This document shows, piece after piece, positions 1-9,329 of a DNA stretch of 64,000 bases. The DNA is from Candidatus Bathyarchaeota archaeon (lineage in GTDB: Archaea; Thermoproteota; Bathyarchaeia; Bathyarchaeales; Bathycorpusculaceae): NCBI GenBank assembly GCA_026014745.1, contig JAOZHS010000001.1, forward strand, positions 868,001 through 932,000, written 5' to 3'. The notes below the pieces were generated by a model. That model made no database searches and was not told where the DNA came from. It saw only the letters and a list, made by a program, of their open reading frames with translations. The translations under genes and the position numbers were made by a program. Each line of letters opens with the position of its first letter. Positions within the stretch are counted from its first letter, which is position 1.

Positions 1-156
1 GGGTTTTCGCGAAAACTCGGTTTTAGAGAAGTCAAGCTACATGAACTCTTCGTGTATTACTTCTTCTACTCCTCGATATGGATGATAATTATCGTAATTG
101 GGCACATCCAAGTGTTGGCGTTAGGCAAGAAAGCTGGACCCGACTGGAAAACCTAA
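1..156 (+). CDS. C-terminal fragment of a membrane protein (partial)
   Basis: An open frame runs from the first base to a TAA at 154-156 and gives 51 residues, so the gene begins outside the window. The fragment has a charged stretch, then one hydrophobic helix (about residues 21-41, rich in Phe, Tyr, Ile and Trp), then a short polar tail ending KKAGPDWKT. A C-terminal transmembrane helix with a charged tail occurs in many families, including membrane glycosyltransferases, so no function is assigned. Codon use resembles neighbouring genes. Confidence 0.6.
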   Translation, partial: GFSRKLGFREVKLHELFVYYFFYSSIWMIIIVIGHIQVLALGKKAGPDWKT

Positions 157-226
157 ACCCTTCCGTTTTTTCCATTAACGCGTTTTTAGCACAGTTTTTC
201 AACATACTATTAACGCTAAAAACAGT

Positions 227-309
227 CAATAGGACCTACCCCTCTTAGGGAATAGACCCCTCCTCTATCGTTTCTGCATGGATTGGCTATTAGGATCCAA
301 ATAGGCTAC
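227..309 (-). repeat. Dispersed repeat B, copy 1
   Basis: Read on the minus strand this stretch begins CCTATTTGGATCCTAATAG, passes through ATGCAGAAACGATAGAGG and ends CTAAGAGGGGTAG..CCTATTGAC. The same blocks, in the same order, occur on the plus strand at 51115-51234, where the first block is present twice. It is intergenic and has no convincing reading frame. Function unknown; mobile non-coding element or small RNA are both possible. Confidence 0.6.
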
Positions 310-333
310 AAATAGGGTTGCCCAGACCCTTGT

Positions 334-744
334 TTATAGTAGGTTTTTTCGGATTTTTTGTGCGTCAGCATCTAAAAGTTCCGAACTACGGTTTCCGTCG
401 CTATGACGGTACATGTCGCCTTCATTCATGGGGATGATGTGCAGGTGGATGTGGAACACGACTTGTCCTGCGGTTTCGCCGTTGTTTTGCACAATGCGGA
501 TGCCTGTGGTTTGGGTGGCGTCGCGGACGGCGTGGGTTAAGCGTTTGGTTATTTTGAAGAGGTAAGCAGCTTCTTCTTCGGGGATTTCGTAGAGGTCTGC
601 GTAGTGTTTTTTGGGAACCACCAACGTGTGCCCCAAGGTTATGGGGCGATGGCTCAGAAACGCGATGACTTGGTCGTCTTCGTAGACTATGCTTGAGGGT
701 GCTTGTTTGTTTATGATGCGGCAGAACACGCAGTTTTGTGACAT
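334..744 (-). CDS. HIT family nucleotide-binding hydrolase
   Basis: Small cytoplasmic protein of 136 residues, the usual HIT/HINT length. The histidine triad is H98-I-H100-L-H102 followed by IIP, with the conserved GHTLVVPKKH (38-47) upstream and an N-terminal CVFC pair (5-8) that in many HIT proteins binds zinc with a histidine. HIT proteins hydrolyse nucleoside phosphoramidates or dinucleoside polyphosphates; the real substrate here cannot be told. It is divergent from the methionine-synthase-like gene across a short AT-rich gap. Confidence 0.93.
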   Translation of the reverse strand: MSQNCVFCRIINKQAPSSIVYEDDQVIAFLSHRPITLGHTLVVPKKHYADLYEIPEEEAAYLFKITKRLTHAVRDATQTTGIRIVQNNGETAGQVVFHIHLHIIPMNEGDMYRHSDGNRSSELLDADAQKIRKNLL

Positions 745-820
745 AAAACATACCTTTCAAAGGTTTGTTGGTTGGATAGCACTTTAATACCATTTTCAGG
801 TCAATATCTTTTATGGAAAC

Positions 821-1834
821 TTGGTTGATGACGTCGGCAGTTTTCCTTTGCCAAATCAGATTAAACGTGAGGTTTACGCCAAAGCCTACGAAGCCGCCCG
901 AAACGCCATACGTAACCACCAAGCCCCCGAAGACGACGAGTTTATTCGACAAAACTTCTACGATGTGGTGGTGGAGGCTTTTAAGAAAAAACTCGACACG
1001 GGTCTTGACGTTGTCAATTTTCCGTCGATATTTAGCGGTCTTCGACAAGTCGGAGACGCCATACGCGCAGCCATGGAAAACGGCTCCTTTCTCGTAAACA
1101 AAAACGAAGCATTTCTCCCCGAAATATACCCAATAGCTCAAGAAGCCAAACGCTTAAGCGAGGAATACGGCAAAAAAATCCTGCTCCGCGTCTGCATGTT
1201 TGGTCCCATTGAGCAGTACCTCAACATAGTCGGTGCAACCCCCTACCCCGACGTGTTAGATGGGTTCACACAAACCATCAACCGCTTCGCAAAAAACAGT
1301 ATCTTAAACAACAAATACATCGAAACAGCGGTGGTTTCGATTGATGAACCCAGTTATGGGCATAGCAGCTTCCAAGGTTCATCCGAGTTGATTCGGGAGA
1401 CCTTTGAGAAAGCCTACGCTTTTGAGGGGACAACTAAGCAGCTTCATCTGCATTTTGCGTCAGGAATTTATGACTTGTTGCCCGTTCAAGGTATTGATGT
1501 GTTGTCTTTTGAGTATGGGGCTTCACCCAAAAACATAGACTCCGTCTCTAAGAGTATGCTTCAAAAGGCCGACAAACGCATCCGCGTAGGCATCACTCGA
1601 ACGGATATTGATAGTCTCTGGGCGGAACAATACGAAAAAGGCATAACCAACCCATCTGCCCAAGACCTAGTTGACTCCTTAGCCGTCATTCAGAAGCGGT
1701 ATCGGTTTGCCAAAGAAAAATATGGGGAACTATTGGAGTTCACGGGTCCTGACTGCGGGTTAGGCAGTTGGCCCAGTCAAGACACCGCAGCTTATCTGCT
1801 GAAAAGCACCGTGGAAGCGGTAAAAACCGCTTAA
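821..1834 (+). CDS. MetE-like (core, cobalamin-independent-type) methionine synthase
   Basis: 337 residues, matching the single-barrel archaeal form of MetE (catalytic C-terminal half only). VGSFPLP at the N-terminus, IDEP (174-177), FEYG (230-233) and DCGLG (311-315) are family landmarks; such proteins transfer a methyl group to homocysteine, often from a corrinoid donor. E231 and C312 fit zinc ligands, but the usual His-x-Cys is His209-Leu-His211. The start is TTG 821: no ATG or GTG occurs in frame between it and the stop at 785, and starting later would lose VGSFP. No neighbour suggests the methyl donor. Confidence 0.85.
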   Translation: MVDDVGSFPLPNQIKREVYAKAYEAARNAIRNHQAPEDDEFIRQNFYDVVVEAFKKKLDTGLDVVNFPSIFSGLRQVGDAIRAAMENGSFLVNKNEAFLPEIYPIAQEAKRLSEEYGKKILLRVCMFGPIEQYLNIVGATPYPDVLDGFTQTINRFAKNSILNNKYIETAVVSIDEPSYGHSSFQGSSELIRETFEKAYAFEGTTKQLHLHFASGIYDLLPVQGIDVLSFEYGASPKNIDSVSKSMLQKADKRIRVGITRTDIDSLWAEQYEKGITNPSAQDLVDSLAVIQKRYRFAKEKYGELLEFTGPDCGLGSWPSQDTAAYLLKSTVEAVKTA

Positions 1835-1849
1835 CCTACGGGCGCTTGG

Positions 1850-2692
1850 CTATGGTTGTGGCCGTTTAGCATTTGGTTTCTGTGGGGGTTTATGTTCGGG
1901 GTTGCCTGTGGGGATTTCTTTTAAGCCATAAGTGCCCACGGGTGGCCAACCAGCTTCAGGCATATTTGCCGGCACCAGCATGATGGTGTTTGTGCCCGCT
2001 TGTTGCCCCAACTCGTAGAGGATGTTCATCCATCTGAGCCGTAACCCTTCAGCGCTGTTCTCATACATTTTTGCAGCTTCAATCATTTTCTGTGCAGCTT
2101 CAAACTCGGCAGTGGCTAAGGTGACACGTGCGATGCGTTCCCGTTCAGCTTGGGCTTGGCGGCTCATGGCGTCTTGGAGGTTACCTGGGATGATGACGTC
2201 TCGGACTTCCACGGCGGTGGCTTTGATGCCCCAGGCTTCGGTTTTTTCGTCGATGATTTCGCGGAGGTGAGCGCCGACTTTTTCACGTTCAGCGAGCAAG
2301 TCATTGAGGCTGACTTTGCCGATGACTTCTCGTAACGTGGTCTGAGCGGCAAGTTGGGTGGCTTGGTAGTAGTTTTCGACTTGCAGCACTGCTTTTTCAA
2401 GGTCAACGGGTTTCATGTAGAGCACGGAGTCCACGTTGACGGGGACGTTGTCTTTGGTAAGTGTGGATTCGGTGCGGAACTGGATGGTGTCGAGGCGTGT
2501 GGAGATGCGGACGGGGGAGCGGTCAATTAAGGGCAACAGGTAACATATGCCGGGACCTCTTAAACCGACGTAACGACCGAGGCGAAGCACGGGCATACGT
2601 TCCCATTCTTTTAGAACCCGAATACCGCTTAAGAAGAAAATCGCGACTAAGATAGCTAAAAAACCCAATGTGATGACTAAAATGTCAACCAT
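1850..2692 (-). CDS. Slipin/stomatin-like SPFH (band 7) membrane protein
   Basis: An N-terminal hydrophobic segment (residues about 4-25) is followed by the SPFH domain (IRVLKEWERMPVLRLGRY onwards), a helical AQAERERIARVTLATAEFEAAQKM stretch typical of slipins, and a Pro-rich tail. About 280 residues, a normal length. ATG 2692 is preferred over GTG 2707 because GGGAAG lies just before it. It forms a tandem pair with the NfeD gene 39 bases upstream, the classic slipin-NfeD partnership in membrane microdomain organisation and protein quality control. Confidence 0.93.
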   Translation of the reverse strand: MVDILVITLGFLAILVAIFFLSGIRVLKEWERMPVLRLGRYVGLRGPGICYLLPLIDRSPVRISTRLDTIQFRTESTLTKDNVPVNVDSVLYMKPVDLEKAVLQVENYYQATQLAAQTTLREVIGKVSLNDLLAEREKVGAHLREIIDEKTEAWGIKATAVEVRDVIIPGNLQDAMSRQAQAERERIARVTLATAEFEAAQKMIEAAKMYENSAEGLRLRWMNILYELGQQAGTNTIMLVPANMPEAGWPPVGTYGLKEIPTGNPEHKPPQKPNAKRPQP

Positions 2693-2731
2693 ATCTCTTC
2701 CCTTCACTCCACCGTATCGGCTGTTGTGAAG

Positions 2732-3127
2732 TTAAGCTTTTTGCATAGTCGGCTGCACCACTAAAAACATACCATCCATATCGACAACTTGGACGGTTTG
2801 GCCGCTTAGGATTTCGCCGTTTCGACTGGTGGCTTGCCAGAATTCGCCTTCAACGCGGATTTCGCCTTTAGGCGTTAAGGGTGTGGTGACGACGCCTACT
2901 GCGCCTATTAGGGCTTCTTTGCCTGTTTTGATTTTTTTGTATTGCGCTTTGACGCCTTTGTAGAAGAGCCAAGTGAGTATGGCTGCGGCAACAAGGAGAA
3001 CAATGGAGAGGGCGGCTTCGATTTGTACCGCTAACCCATAGTAAGCTATGCCGCTACAGGCAAAAACAATCATGATTGCTCCAATAACCATCAGTACCCC
3101 TGCAAGAAAAGCCAACCATGCCTGCAT
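2732..3127 (-). CDS. Short NfeD-family membrane protein
   Basis: 131 residues: two or three hydrophobic helices (about 5-25 and 33-58) followed by a soluble beta-rich domain (VGVVTTPLTPKGEIRVEGEFWQAT...GQTVQVVDMDGMFLVVQP) characteristic of the NfeD OB fold. It lacks the ClpP-like protease domain, so it is the short form. It immediately precedes the slipin gene on the same strand and probably binds that protein. Confidence 0.92.
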   Translation of the reverse strand: MQAWLAFLAGVLMVIGAIMIVFACSGIAYYGLAVQIEAALSIVLLVAAAILTWLFYKGVKAQYKKIKTGKEALIGAVGVVTTPLTPKGEIRVEGEFWQATSRNGEILSGQTVQVVDMDGMFLVVQPTMQKA

Positions 3128-3351
3128 TTTTAGACCTCACAATTGAGTAAGCGGAATCTGCTTATAAGTTATTTTAAACATCACAAAAAAATAAAAAAGA
3201 AAAGACGCTTAGTTCCAGCGTTCATCAATGACCAGCCGCATTGACGGGTCTGATTGCGGAACTAAACCCAGCTGCGGCATCGGCGATGGACGTCGACGCA
3301 GCGGCGGCGCAGGAATCGGAGACGGCGGGTCAATTTCTAAGGGGGCTCGGT
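3128..3351 (-). other. Gap holding a Pro/Arg-rich open frame after htrA and a T-rich terminator
   Basis: Minus-strand reading past the HtrA stop (3352) shows a second frame that stays open to a TAA at 3209-3211. It encodes a GC-rich, Pro/Arg-rich stretch (EIDPPSPIPAPPLRRRPSPM ending VIDERWN). No strong start codon with a ribosome site is seen. A T-rich run follows the TAA on the minus strand (about 3188-3204), so transcription probably ends after this frame. The upper part (about 3130-3185) is the nfeD promoter region with an AT-rich TATA-like stretch. Confidence 0.35.
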
Positions 3352-4284
3352 TCAGTCTTGTTCGCCTCCTTGGACAGTGGGGATTATGGTTGTTTCGATG
3401 AGGGTTTCTCTGCGGATAATGGTAACGGGGGTTTCTTTGCCGATTACGTCTTCGCTAAGCAATCTGGGCAAATCGTAGAAGTCATTTACGGGTTTACCGT
3501 TAAACTTCACCAAAACATCGCCCATCGCTAAGCCCGCTTTGCGTGCGGGGGAACCATGTTCGACGCTAAAGATCATAACGCCTGTTTCTTGTTCTAGCCC
3601 TGCTTGTTCAGCGATTTCTTGCGGGATGGCAACAGTATTGGCAACTATTCCTAAGTAGCCGCGTTCTGCAGTGCGTCCAGTCATAAGGCGGTCAGTGATA
3701 CCTCGGACCTTGTTTGCGGGTATTGCGATGCCTCTTTGCCACACATACGCCGTGTTAATCCCGATGAGTCGGCCCTGCACGTCGACAAGTGGTCCACCGC
3801 TAAACCCAGGGTTTAGTTGGGCATCGGTGGCGATGACGTTATCCATCGCGGTTGCGCCCCTCCACCCTCGGATGGTGCTGTTCACGCCAGTAACCATGCC
3901 GGATGTGGCAGTGGGCTGGTTTTTGTTAAACGGGTTAGCCAATGCCAAAACATATTGGCCAACACTGATTTTTTCGCTGTCCCCCATTTCTATTGGGGTA
4001 AATTCCCCTCTCTCCGCCTTAAGTAAGGCAACATCATTGTATGGGTCGGTGCCCACGATTTTTGCGTTGAATGTTTTTTCTCCTTGCCCAATTTTGACGG
4101 CGCTGCATCCGGCAAGGACATGATTGCAGGTGACTATGTAGCCGTCTTTGGTTAAGACTACGCCTGTGCCCCGTGACATTTGGGCTTTAACTGCGACAAC
4201 GGATTGCGAGGTTTTTTTGATAAGTAAGCTGGTGGCGTCTGAGAGTGATTTTAAGACTTCTAGCGGATTGGATAGTTGACTCAT
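3352..4284 (-). CDS. HtrA/DegP-type trypsin-like serine protease with PDZ domain
   Basis: 310 residues. The protease domain carries His55 (VTCNHVLAG), Asp84 (YNDVALL) and Ser162 (NPGFSGGPLVD), a complete triad; a PDZ domain (about 205-300: RGYLGIVANT ... GSPARKAGLAMGDVLVKFNGKPV) follows. There is no signal peptide or membrane segment, so a cytoplasmic quality-control protease is inferred, unlike most bacterial HtrA. It lies next to the slipin/NfeD pair, genes also linked to membrane protein quality control. A possible frameshifted C-terminal extension follows it. Confidence 0.93.
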   Translation of the reverse strand: MSQLSNPLEVLKSLSDATSLLIKKTSQSVVAVKAQMSRGTGVVLTKDGYIVTCNHVLAGCSAVKIGQGEKTFNAKIVGTDPYNDVALLKAERGEFTPIEMGDSEKISVGQYVLALANPFNKNQPTATSGMVTGVNSTIRGWRGATAMDNVIATDAQLNPGFSGGPLVDVQGRLIGINTAYVWQRGIAIPANKVRGITDRLMTGRTAERGYLGIVANTVAIPQEIAEQAGLEQETGVMIFSVEHGSPARKAGLAMGDVLVKFNGKPVNDFYDLPRLLSEDVIGKETPVTIIRRETLIETTIIPTVQGGEQD

Positions 4285-4372
4285 GTTTTCACCGCAAAAG
4301 GATATGGTAAAATAGTATTTGTTGACTGAGGAAACCTAAAACTCAGTCACAAACAAAAAATGAGAGACGGGC

Positions 4373-5449
4373 TTAGCCCAAAACGTTTTCTACGTTGAGG
4401 TTAAGCACCACTTCAGAGATGTCGCTGGCGTACTCCGCGGTGCGACGCACACTCTCAATGATTAATCTCAAGCTTACGACTTCTTCAATCTTGGCGGTTT
4501 GTGAAGACAAAACAGCTTCCTTTTCCAGCCGATGCACGGTACCTAATTTTTCTATGACGCTTTCAGCTAAATTGAAGTCATGTTTGAAGAGGGCTTCCAT
4601 GGCGTTTTCAAACATCGAGTTAGCTAAGCTGCTGAGCTGGTCAATTTTCGTAAGCAACTCTTCACTGACGGGTTCTTTAAGCAGCAAGGTGTCCTCAGCG
4701 ATTTTGGTGGCGTGGTCAGCTGAGCGTTCCACTGATTTAGCGATGAGACGGTACCCTAAACATTCTTTTTGATTCGTTAACCCGATTTCTTTAACGATGC
4801 GTTGGTTGGTTACGGCTAGTTTGAGTAAACGCACGATGTAGAGGCCGAAGCGGTTAACTTCGCGGTCGGTTTCTATGACGGCTTTAGCGCTTTGGTAGTC
4901 GAGTTTTCGGAGCGCTGCCATGGCTTCTTTATGCATGGATGACGCGATGATGGACATGCGACTTAACGCGTTCTGTACAGTTAGTTCAGGGTAGTTGAGC
5001 AGAACTTGGAGAGTTAAGTCAGTTGGGGTGTCGATTACTATTTCGGTGCCGACGAGGTAGTGTCGGGCAAAAGTTTTGAGGTGATTGCGGACTTTGGATG
5101 AGAGAAGTTTTTGGCCCGCTGCACGGACGTGCAGGACGTTGTAGCCGTTTAGGTAGGCGGATATGGCGGTTCGCATGATGGCGTCGGGGTTATCGTTTTG
5201 ATTGGTTTTGATGAAGGCTTCATCTTGTTTTTCTTTTTTGGGAAAGGTGGAGGGTGCTATGGAAAGGGAACCGTCTTCTTCTTCGCGGACTATCATGGAG
5301 CTGCCGCGTTTTAGTTCGTTTTTGGTTGCCCATTCTTTGGGTAGAGATAAGATGAAGGTTGAGCCGCCTGTTACCTGGAGTTTTCTTTGTTCTTCGTATA
5401 CTTTTTCTGCTTCTTGGGAGGTCACAAGTGTAGACTCCACTATAGCCAT
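4373..5449 (-). CDS. PhoU-family phosphate regulator with N-terminal AbrB-like DNA-binding domain
   Basis: 358 residues. The N-terminus (about 18-65: RKLQVTGGSTFILSLPKEWA ... RGSSMIVREEEDGSLSI) is a SpoVT/AbrB swapped-hairpin domain; the rest (about 90-350) is two PhoU three-helix bundles, with repeats around KEAMAALRKLD and FENAMEALFKHD. This archaeal architecture is taken to repress or tune phosphate uptake. It is divergent from pstS across about 110 bases, which suits direct control of the pst operon and of itself. Confidence 0.92.
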   Translation of the reverse strand: MAIVESTLVTSQEAEKVYEEQRKLQVTGGSTFILSLPKEWATKNELKRGSSMIVREEEDGSLSIAPSTFPKKEKQDEAFIKTNQNDNPDAIMRTAISAYLNGYNVLHVRAAGQKLLSSKVRNHLKTFARHYLVGTEIVIDTPTDLTLQVLLNYPELTVQNALSRMSIIASSMHKEAMAALRKLDYQSAKAVIETDREVNRFGLYIVRLLKLAVTNQRIVKEIGLTNQKECLGYRLIAKSVERSADHATKIAEDTLLLKEPVSEELLTKIDQLSSLANSMFENAMEALFKHDFNLAESVIEKLGTVHRLEKEAVLSSQTAKIEEVVSLRLIIESVRRTAEYASDISEVVLNLNVENVLG

Positions 5450-5558
5450 ATTGTGGTTGCTTATTATATATGATATATCTATATAGTCTATGGGTTTTAC
5501 TTAGGTTCAATATATATAACGTGTTCCTCAATAAACTCTCCTCGAGGAAAACGAGAAC
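5450..5558. promoter_or_regulatory. Divergent promoter region of the AbrB-PhoU regulator and pstSCAB
   Basis: The gap is strongly AT-rich with two clusters of TATA-like sequence, TATTATATATGATATATC near 5461-5480 and CAATATATATAACG near 5509-5522, one for each direction. A 10-base palindrome TCCTCGAGGA (5539-5548) contains the GAGG that may be the pstS ribosome-binding site. The likely operator for the AbrB-like protein is within the TATAT-rich repeats, but no unique site can be picked by eye. Confidence 0.55.
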
Positions 5559-6659
5559 ATGAAAACTTCATATTTAGTTGCATTAATTGCAATAGTTATC
5601 ATAATAGGTGCAGTAGTAGCATACACCTACTTGGCCACCCCCTCAACGGATTCTTCTGTATTCATCAACGCTTCCGGCGCTACATTTCCCCAGCCTTTTC
5701 TTAACGCCACCATAACAGCTTACTCCGCCGCACATTCCAACGTTCAAATTAACTATCAAGGCGGAGGAAGCGGAAAAGGCGTAACCGACTTCACAAACAA
5801 AATCGTTGACTTCGCCTGCTCAGACGCAGCCCTCACTGATTCTCAACGTGCAGCAGCTACAGATGCCCTTCATATCCCTGAAAGCATCGGCGCAATTACT
5901 GTTGGCTATAACCTACCCGGAGTTGATTCTGGCTTAAAATTAAGTGGTAGTGTTCTTGCCGACATCTTTTTGGGAGAAATAACAAAATGGAACGACCCAG
6001 CAATCGTGGCTCTTAACCCCGATTTAACGCTACCTGACCATTCGATAGCTGTTGTCCACCGCTCAGATGGTTCCGGAACAACCAACTGGTTCACCCGGTA
6101 CCTCTCACTGGTAAGCCCCACTTGGGCATCACAAGTCGGCGCTAACACCACTGTCCAATGGCCTATAGGAACAGGTCAAAGCGGAAACTCAGCAGTTGCA
6201 GGCACAGTCACATCAACAGAGTACTCCATCGGATACATCGAATTAGCTTATGCCCTCCAAAACGACGTTACCGTTGCAGCTCTACAGAACCCCGCAGGAA
6301 ACTTCGTTTTACCCAGTCTTGAATCTACAACCGCGGCAGCCGCATCTCTTCCATCAAGCGGATTGCCCTCAGGCAGTGAAAGCTGGTCTAACGTAGTAAT
6401 CCTCAACGCTCCCGGCGAACAAGCATACCCCATCGTTAACCCAACCTTCATGTTAGTCTACAAAGACCTCGGCGTGGTTTCAGGAATGACCATGGAGAAA
6501 GCAACTGCAGTGGTTCAATACATCTGGTACGTTGTTCATGACGGTCAGCAATACGCTTCAGGCTTATCATACGCGGCGCTTCCAGCGAACTTGGTACAAA
6601 TCGACGAAGCAACACTAAACAGCATAACCTTCAACGGCCAAACCATTCCAACCCACTAA
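5559..6659 (+). CDS. pstS: Phosphate ABC transporter substrate-binding protein PstS
   Basis: 366 residues. An N-terminal hydrophobic anchor (6-26) holds a periplasmic-binding-protein domain outside the membrane. The phosphate-binding signatures are present: NASGATFPQPF, a YQGGGSGKGVTDF loop and HRSDGSGTTNWFT. First gene of pstS-pstC-pstA-pstB-phoU. Its divergent partner is the AbrB-PhoU regulator, so induction under phosphate shortage is expected. A hydrophobic anchor rather than a lipoprotein Cys is typical of many archaeal binding proteins. Confidence 0.96.
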   Translation: MKTSYLVALIAIVIIIGAVVAYTYLATPSTDSSVFINASGATFPQPFLNATITAYSAAHSNVQINYQGGGSGKGVTDFTNKIVDFACSDAALTDSQRAAATDALHIPESIGAITVGYNLPGVDSGLKLSGSVLADIFLGEITKWNDPAIVALNPDLTLPDHSIAVVHRSDGSGTTNWFTRYLSLVSPTWASQVGANTTVQWPIGTGQSGNSAVAGTVTSTEYSIGYIELAYALQNDVTVAALQNPAGNFVLPSLESTTAAAASLPSSGLPSGSESWSNVVILNAPGEQAYPIVNPTFMLVYKDLGVVSGMTMEKATAVVQYIWYVVHDGQQYASGLSYAALPANLVQIDEATLNSITFNGQTIPTH

Positions 6660-6735
6660 AATATCATGAGGTTCGATTAACCTTATCCCAAACCTTTTTT
6701 TTCTCTAGTGTTTACAAGATTCAGGCAGATTCCGC

Positions 6736-7671
6736 ATGAAAGTCAAGCTGACAGGCGATAACATATTCAAGGTCTTAGCGATGGTCATCGCCGCCTCGGC
6801 ATTTGTTATCCTACTAATCAACGCTTATATCCTCATCACTGGATCCTCGCTTGCCTTAGGCACCTTCCGATTTAGTTTCCTGACAGGAACCAGCTGGAAC
6901 CATGTCACCCAAGACTACGGCGTTCTTCCCTACATCTTAGGCACTCTTATCACCTCAGGCATCGCCCTGCTCATCGGGGTGCCCCTAAGCATAGGAATAG
7001 CCATATTCCTCGTGGAAATGGCCCCCAAATTCATCAAAGTCCCCTTATCATACATCGTAGAATTACTTGCAGCGGTGCCCAGCGTTATCTTTGGCCTTTG
7101 GGGCTTGTTTGTCCTCCGCTTCTTTGTACTCAACTATATTGAAACTCCGCTCAATACTTACCTCGGTTGGATACCGATTTTCAGCGGTACCCCCTTCGGT
7201 TTAGACTTCTTCACCGCAGGCATCATTTTGGCCATCATGATTATCCCAACAGTTGCTTCTGTTACACGCGAAGTCATTTCTGCCGTGCCCAACTCTATTC
7301 GTGAAGGCGCTTACAGTATCGGCGCAACTAAATGGGAAGTTATCCGCCACTGGGTCCTTAGTTATGGGCGCTCTGGCATCTTTGGCGCAGTCATTCTTGG
7401 TCTGGGGCGAGCAGTCGGGGAAACTATGGCAGTAACCATGGTGATCGGAAATGCTGTCGGTCCCGCCGCCATGCCTACGTCACTTTTCCAGCCTGGTCAA
7501 ACTTTGCCTTCATTAATCGCTAACGGCTTTTTTGATTCACAATCGCCGCTTGAAGGCTCCTCATACATTGCGGCTGGGGTAGTTTTGCTTGCTATCAGCT
7601 TAATCATCAATGTTATAGCTCATGTGATGGTTACTCGGGTACTGAAAATCAAAGGAGGGGCAGTAGAGTAA
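6736..7671 (+). CDS. pstC: Phosphate ABC transporter permease PstC
   Basis: 311 residues with six hydrophobic segments. The EAA loop that contacts PstB is visible as REGAYSIGATKWEVIRHWVLSYGRSGIFGAVILGLGRAVGETMAVTM around 190-235, with the PstC-type AVGETMAV motif. The stop codon overlaps the pstA ATG by one base (TAATG at 7669-7673), giving translational coupling. Confidence 0.96.
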   Translation: MKVKLTGDNIFKVLAMVIAASAFVILLINAYILITGSSLALGTFRFSFLTGTSWNHVTQDYGVLPYILGTLITSGIALLIGVPLSIGIAIFLVEMAPKFIKVPLSYIVELLAAVPSVIFGLWGLFVLRFFVLNYIETPLNTYLGWIPIFSGTPFGLDFFTAGIILAIMIIPTVASVTREVISAVPNSIREGAYSIGATKWEVIRHWVLSYGRSGIFGAVILGLGRAVGETMAVTMVIGNAVGPAAMPTSLFQPGQTLPSLIANGFFDSQSPLEGSSYIAAGVVLLAISLIINVIAHVMVTRVLKIKGGAVE

Positions 7672-8549
7672 TGCTGGATAAGTTGCTTGCGCGGCTTAAA
7701 CTTGACAATTATCATTTCCGCAAATTCAAAAACAAACTATTCTATGTGCTCTGTCTAATCTGCGTTATAATCGCTATTATCCCTCTTTTGAGCATACTCT
7801 TTGAGGTCATAGTGCGGGGTGCTCCAGTCATCAACTGGCAGTTCTTAACTGCAAACGGTCAACAAGGCGGCATAGGCCCCGCCATACAAGGCACCCTTAT
7901 CCTCGTAGCTTTAACCAGCGTCATAGGCATCCCGCTTGGCGTTTTATCTGGCGTTTATCTCTCTGAATTCGGCGGCAACAAGAAGTATGCGTCTTGGATG
8001 CGAACAGCCAACGACATCCTAACAGAGTTCCCCTCCATCATTGTGGGCATAACCGCTTACAGCCTAATAGTCGTCGGCTTAATCCACATGGGCTTTTCCC
8101 CCCTAGCGGGTGCCGTAGCCCTATCCTTTATGTTAATCCCCATCGTTGCACGAACTACTGAAGAATCGCTCAAACTTGTACCTACCAGCGTTAGAGAAGC
8201 CTCCATGGCGCTGGGTGTTCATCGATGGCGAACCATCTTAAGCGTAGTGTTGCCCTCTGCTAAAGATGGCTTAATCACTGGCACTCTGCTCGCTATAGCA
8301 AGAATCGCAGGCGAAACCGCACCCATCTTGTTAACGATTTTGGGCAGCAGCTTCTTCTTCCAAGGACTCAACGCGCCCATGGATGCGTTACCGTTAAGAA
8401 TATTCCTTGACTCACGGCTGCCCTCTCAGGCGGATCAAGCACAAGCGTGGGGTGCCGCGTTAGTGTTGATTTTAATAGTCTTAGCCTTAAACATAGGTGT
8501 ACGCTTAGTGAGTCGAGGTCGTTTCGGAAAAATTTCAATATCAAGGTGA
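7671..8549 (+). CDS. pstA: Phosphate ABC transporter permease PstA
   Basis: 292 residues, six predicted membrane helices. The cytoplasmic EAA-type loop [24 protein letters not shown] and the following GETAPILLT motif mark the PstA family. It begins inside the pstC stop and ends with a TGA embedded in an AGGTGA that probably serves as ribosome-binding site for pstB. Confidence 0.96.
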   Translation: MLDKLLARLKLDNYHFRKFKNKLFYVLCLICVIIAIIPLLSILFEVIVRGAPVINWQFLTANGQQGGIGPAIQGTLILVALTSVIGIPLGVLSGVYLSEFGGNKKYASWMRTANDILTEFPSIIVGITAYSLIVVGLIHMGFSPLAGAVALSFMLIPIVARTTEESLKLVPTSVREASMALGVHRWRTILSVVLPSAKDGLITGTLLAIARIAGETAPILLTILGSSFFFQGLNAPMDALPLRIFLDSRLPSQADQAQAWGAALVLILIVLALNIGVRLVSRGRFGKISISR

Positions 8550-8554
8550 CCAGA

Positions 8555-9316
8555 TTGGATAACGTAAAAATGCAAAGCATAAACCTCAATGCATGGTTTG
8601 GCACAAAACAAGCCCTAAAAGACATAAACTTGTCAATTAAATCAAACGCTGTCACTGCCATCATTGGACCCTCTGGCTGCGGCAAATCCACCTTCATCCG
8701 CACCCTGAATCGAATGCATGAATTGGTTCCTGGCGCTAAAGTCTCTGGGCAAGTTACTCTAGATGATGAAAACATCTATGGTTCTGAAGTTGACCCCGTC
8801 ATGATTAGACGCCGCGTTGGTATGGTTTTTCAGAAACCCAACCCCTTCCCCACGATGACAATATATGACAATGTCGCTGCGGGACTCAGACTTACAGGTG
8901 CATCTAAAGGCAAAGACCTTGACGCGATTGTTAAAAAAAGTCTGGAGCAGGCCACGCTTTGGGAAGAAGTCAAAGACGACCTAAAGAAACCAGGCACAGG
9001 CATCTCGGGTGGTCAGCAGCAGCGTCTCTGTATTGCTCGCGCTATTGCGTTGGCGCCTGAAGTTATATTGATGGATGAACCCACCTCCGCGCTAGACCCC
9101 ATTGCTTCAGCCAAGATTGAACGCTTGGTAGTGGAGTTAAAACGCAACTATACCGTAGCCATCGTGACCCACAACATGCAGCAGGCTTCCCGAGTTTCCG
9201 ATTACACCGCATTCATGTATCTGGGTTCGCTCATTGAATATGGCGAAACAAAAGACATTTTTGAGTCACCTAAAAATTCATTAACCGAGAAGTATATAAC
9301 TGGGGAATTCGGTTAA
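8555..9316 (+). CDS. pstB: Phosphate ABC transporter ATP-binding protein PstB
   Basis: About 253 residues. Walker A is [10 protein letters not shown], the signature is [15 protein letters not shown], Walker B is [13 protein letters not shown] and the switch His lies in [10 protein letters not shown] longer frame begins upstream inside pstA, but TTG 8555 is chosen: AGGTGA sits 5 bases before it and the N-terminus [15 protein letters not shown] then aligns with ordinary PstB starts. ATG 8570 is the alternative. Confidence 0.95.
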   Translation: MDNVKMQSINLNAWFGTKQALKDINLSIKSNAVTAIIGPSGCGKSTFIRTLNRMHELVPGAKVSGQVTLDDENIYGSEVDPVMIRRRVGMVFQKPNPFPTMTIYDNVAAGLRLTGASKGKDLDAIVKKSLEQATLWEEVKDDLKKPGTGISGGQQQRLCIARAIALAPEVILMDEPTSALDPIASAKIERLVVELKRNYTVAIVTHNMQQASRVSDYTAFMYLGSLIEYGETKDIFESPKNSLTEKYITGEFG

Positions 9317-9329
9317 GCGAGAGAACGTT

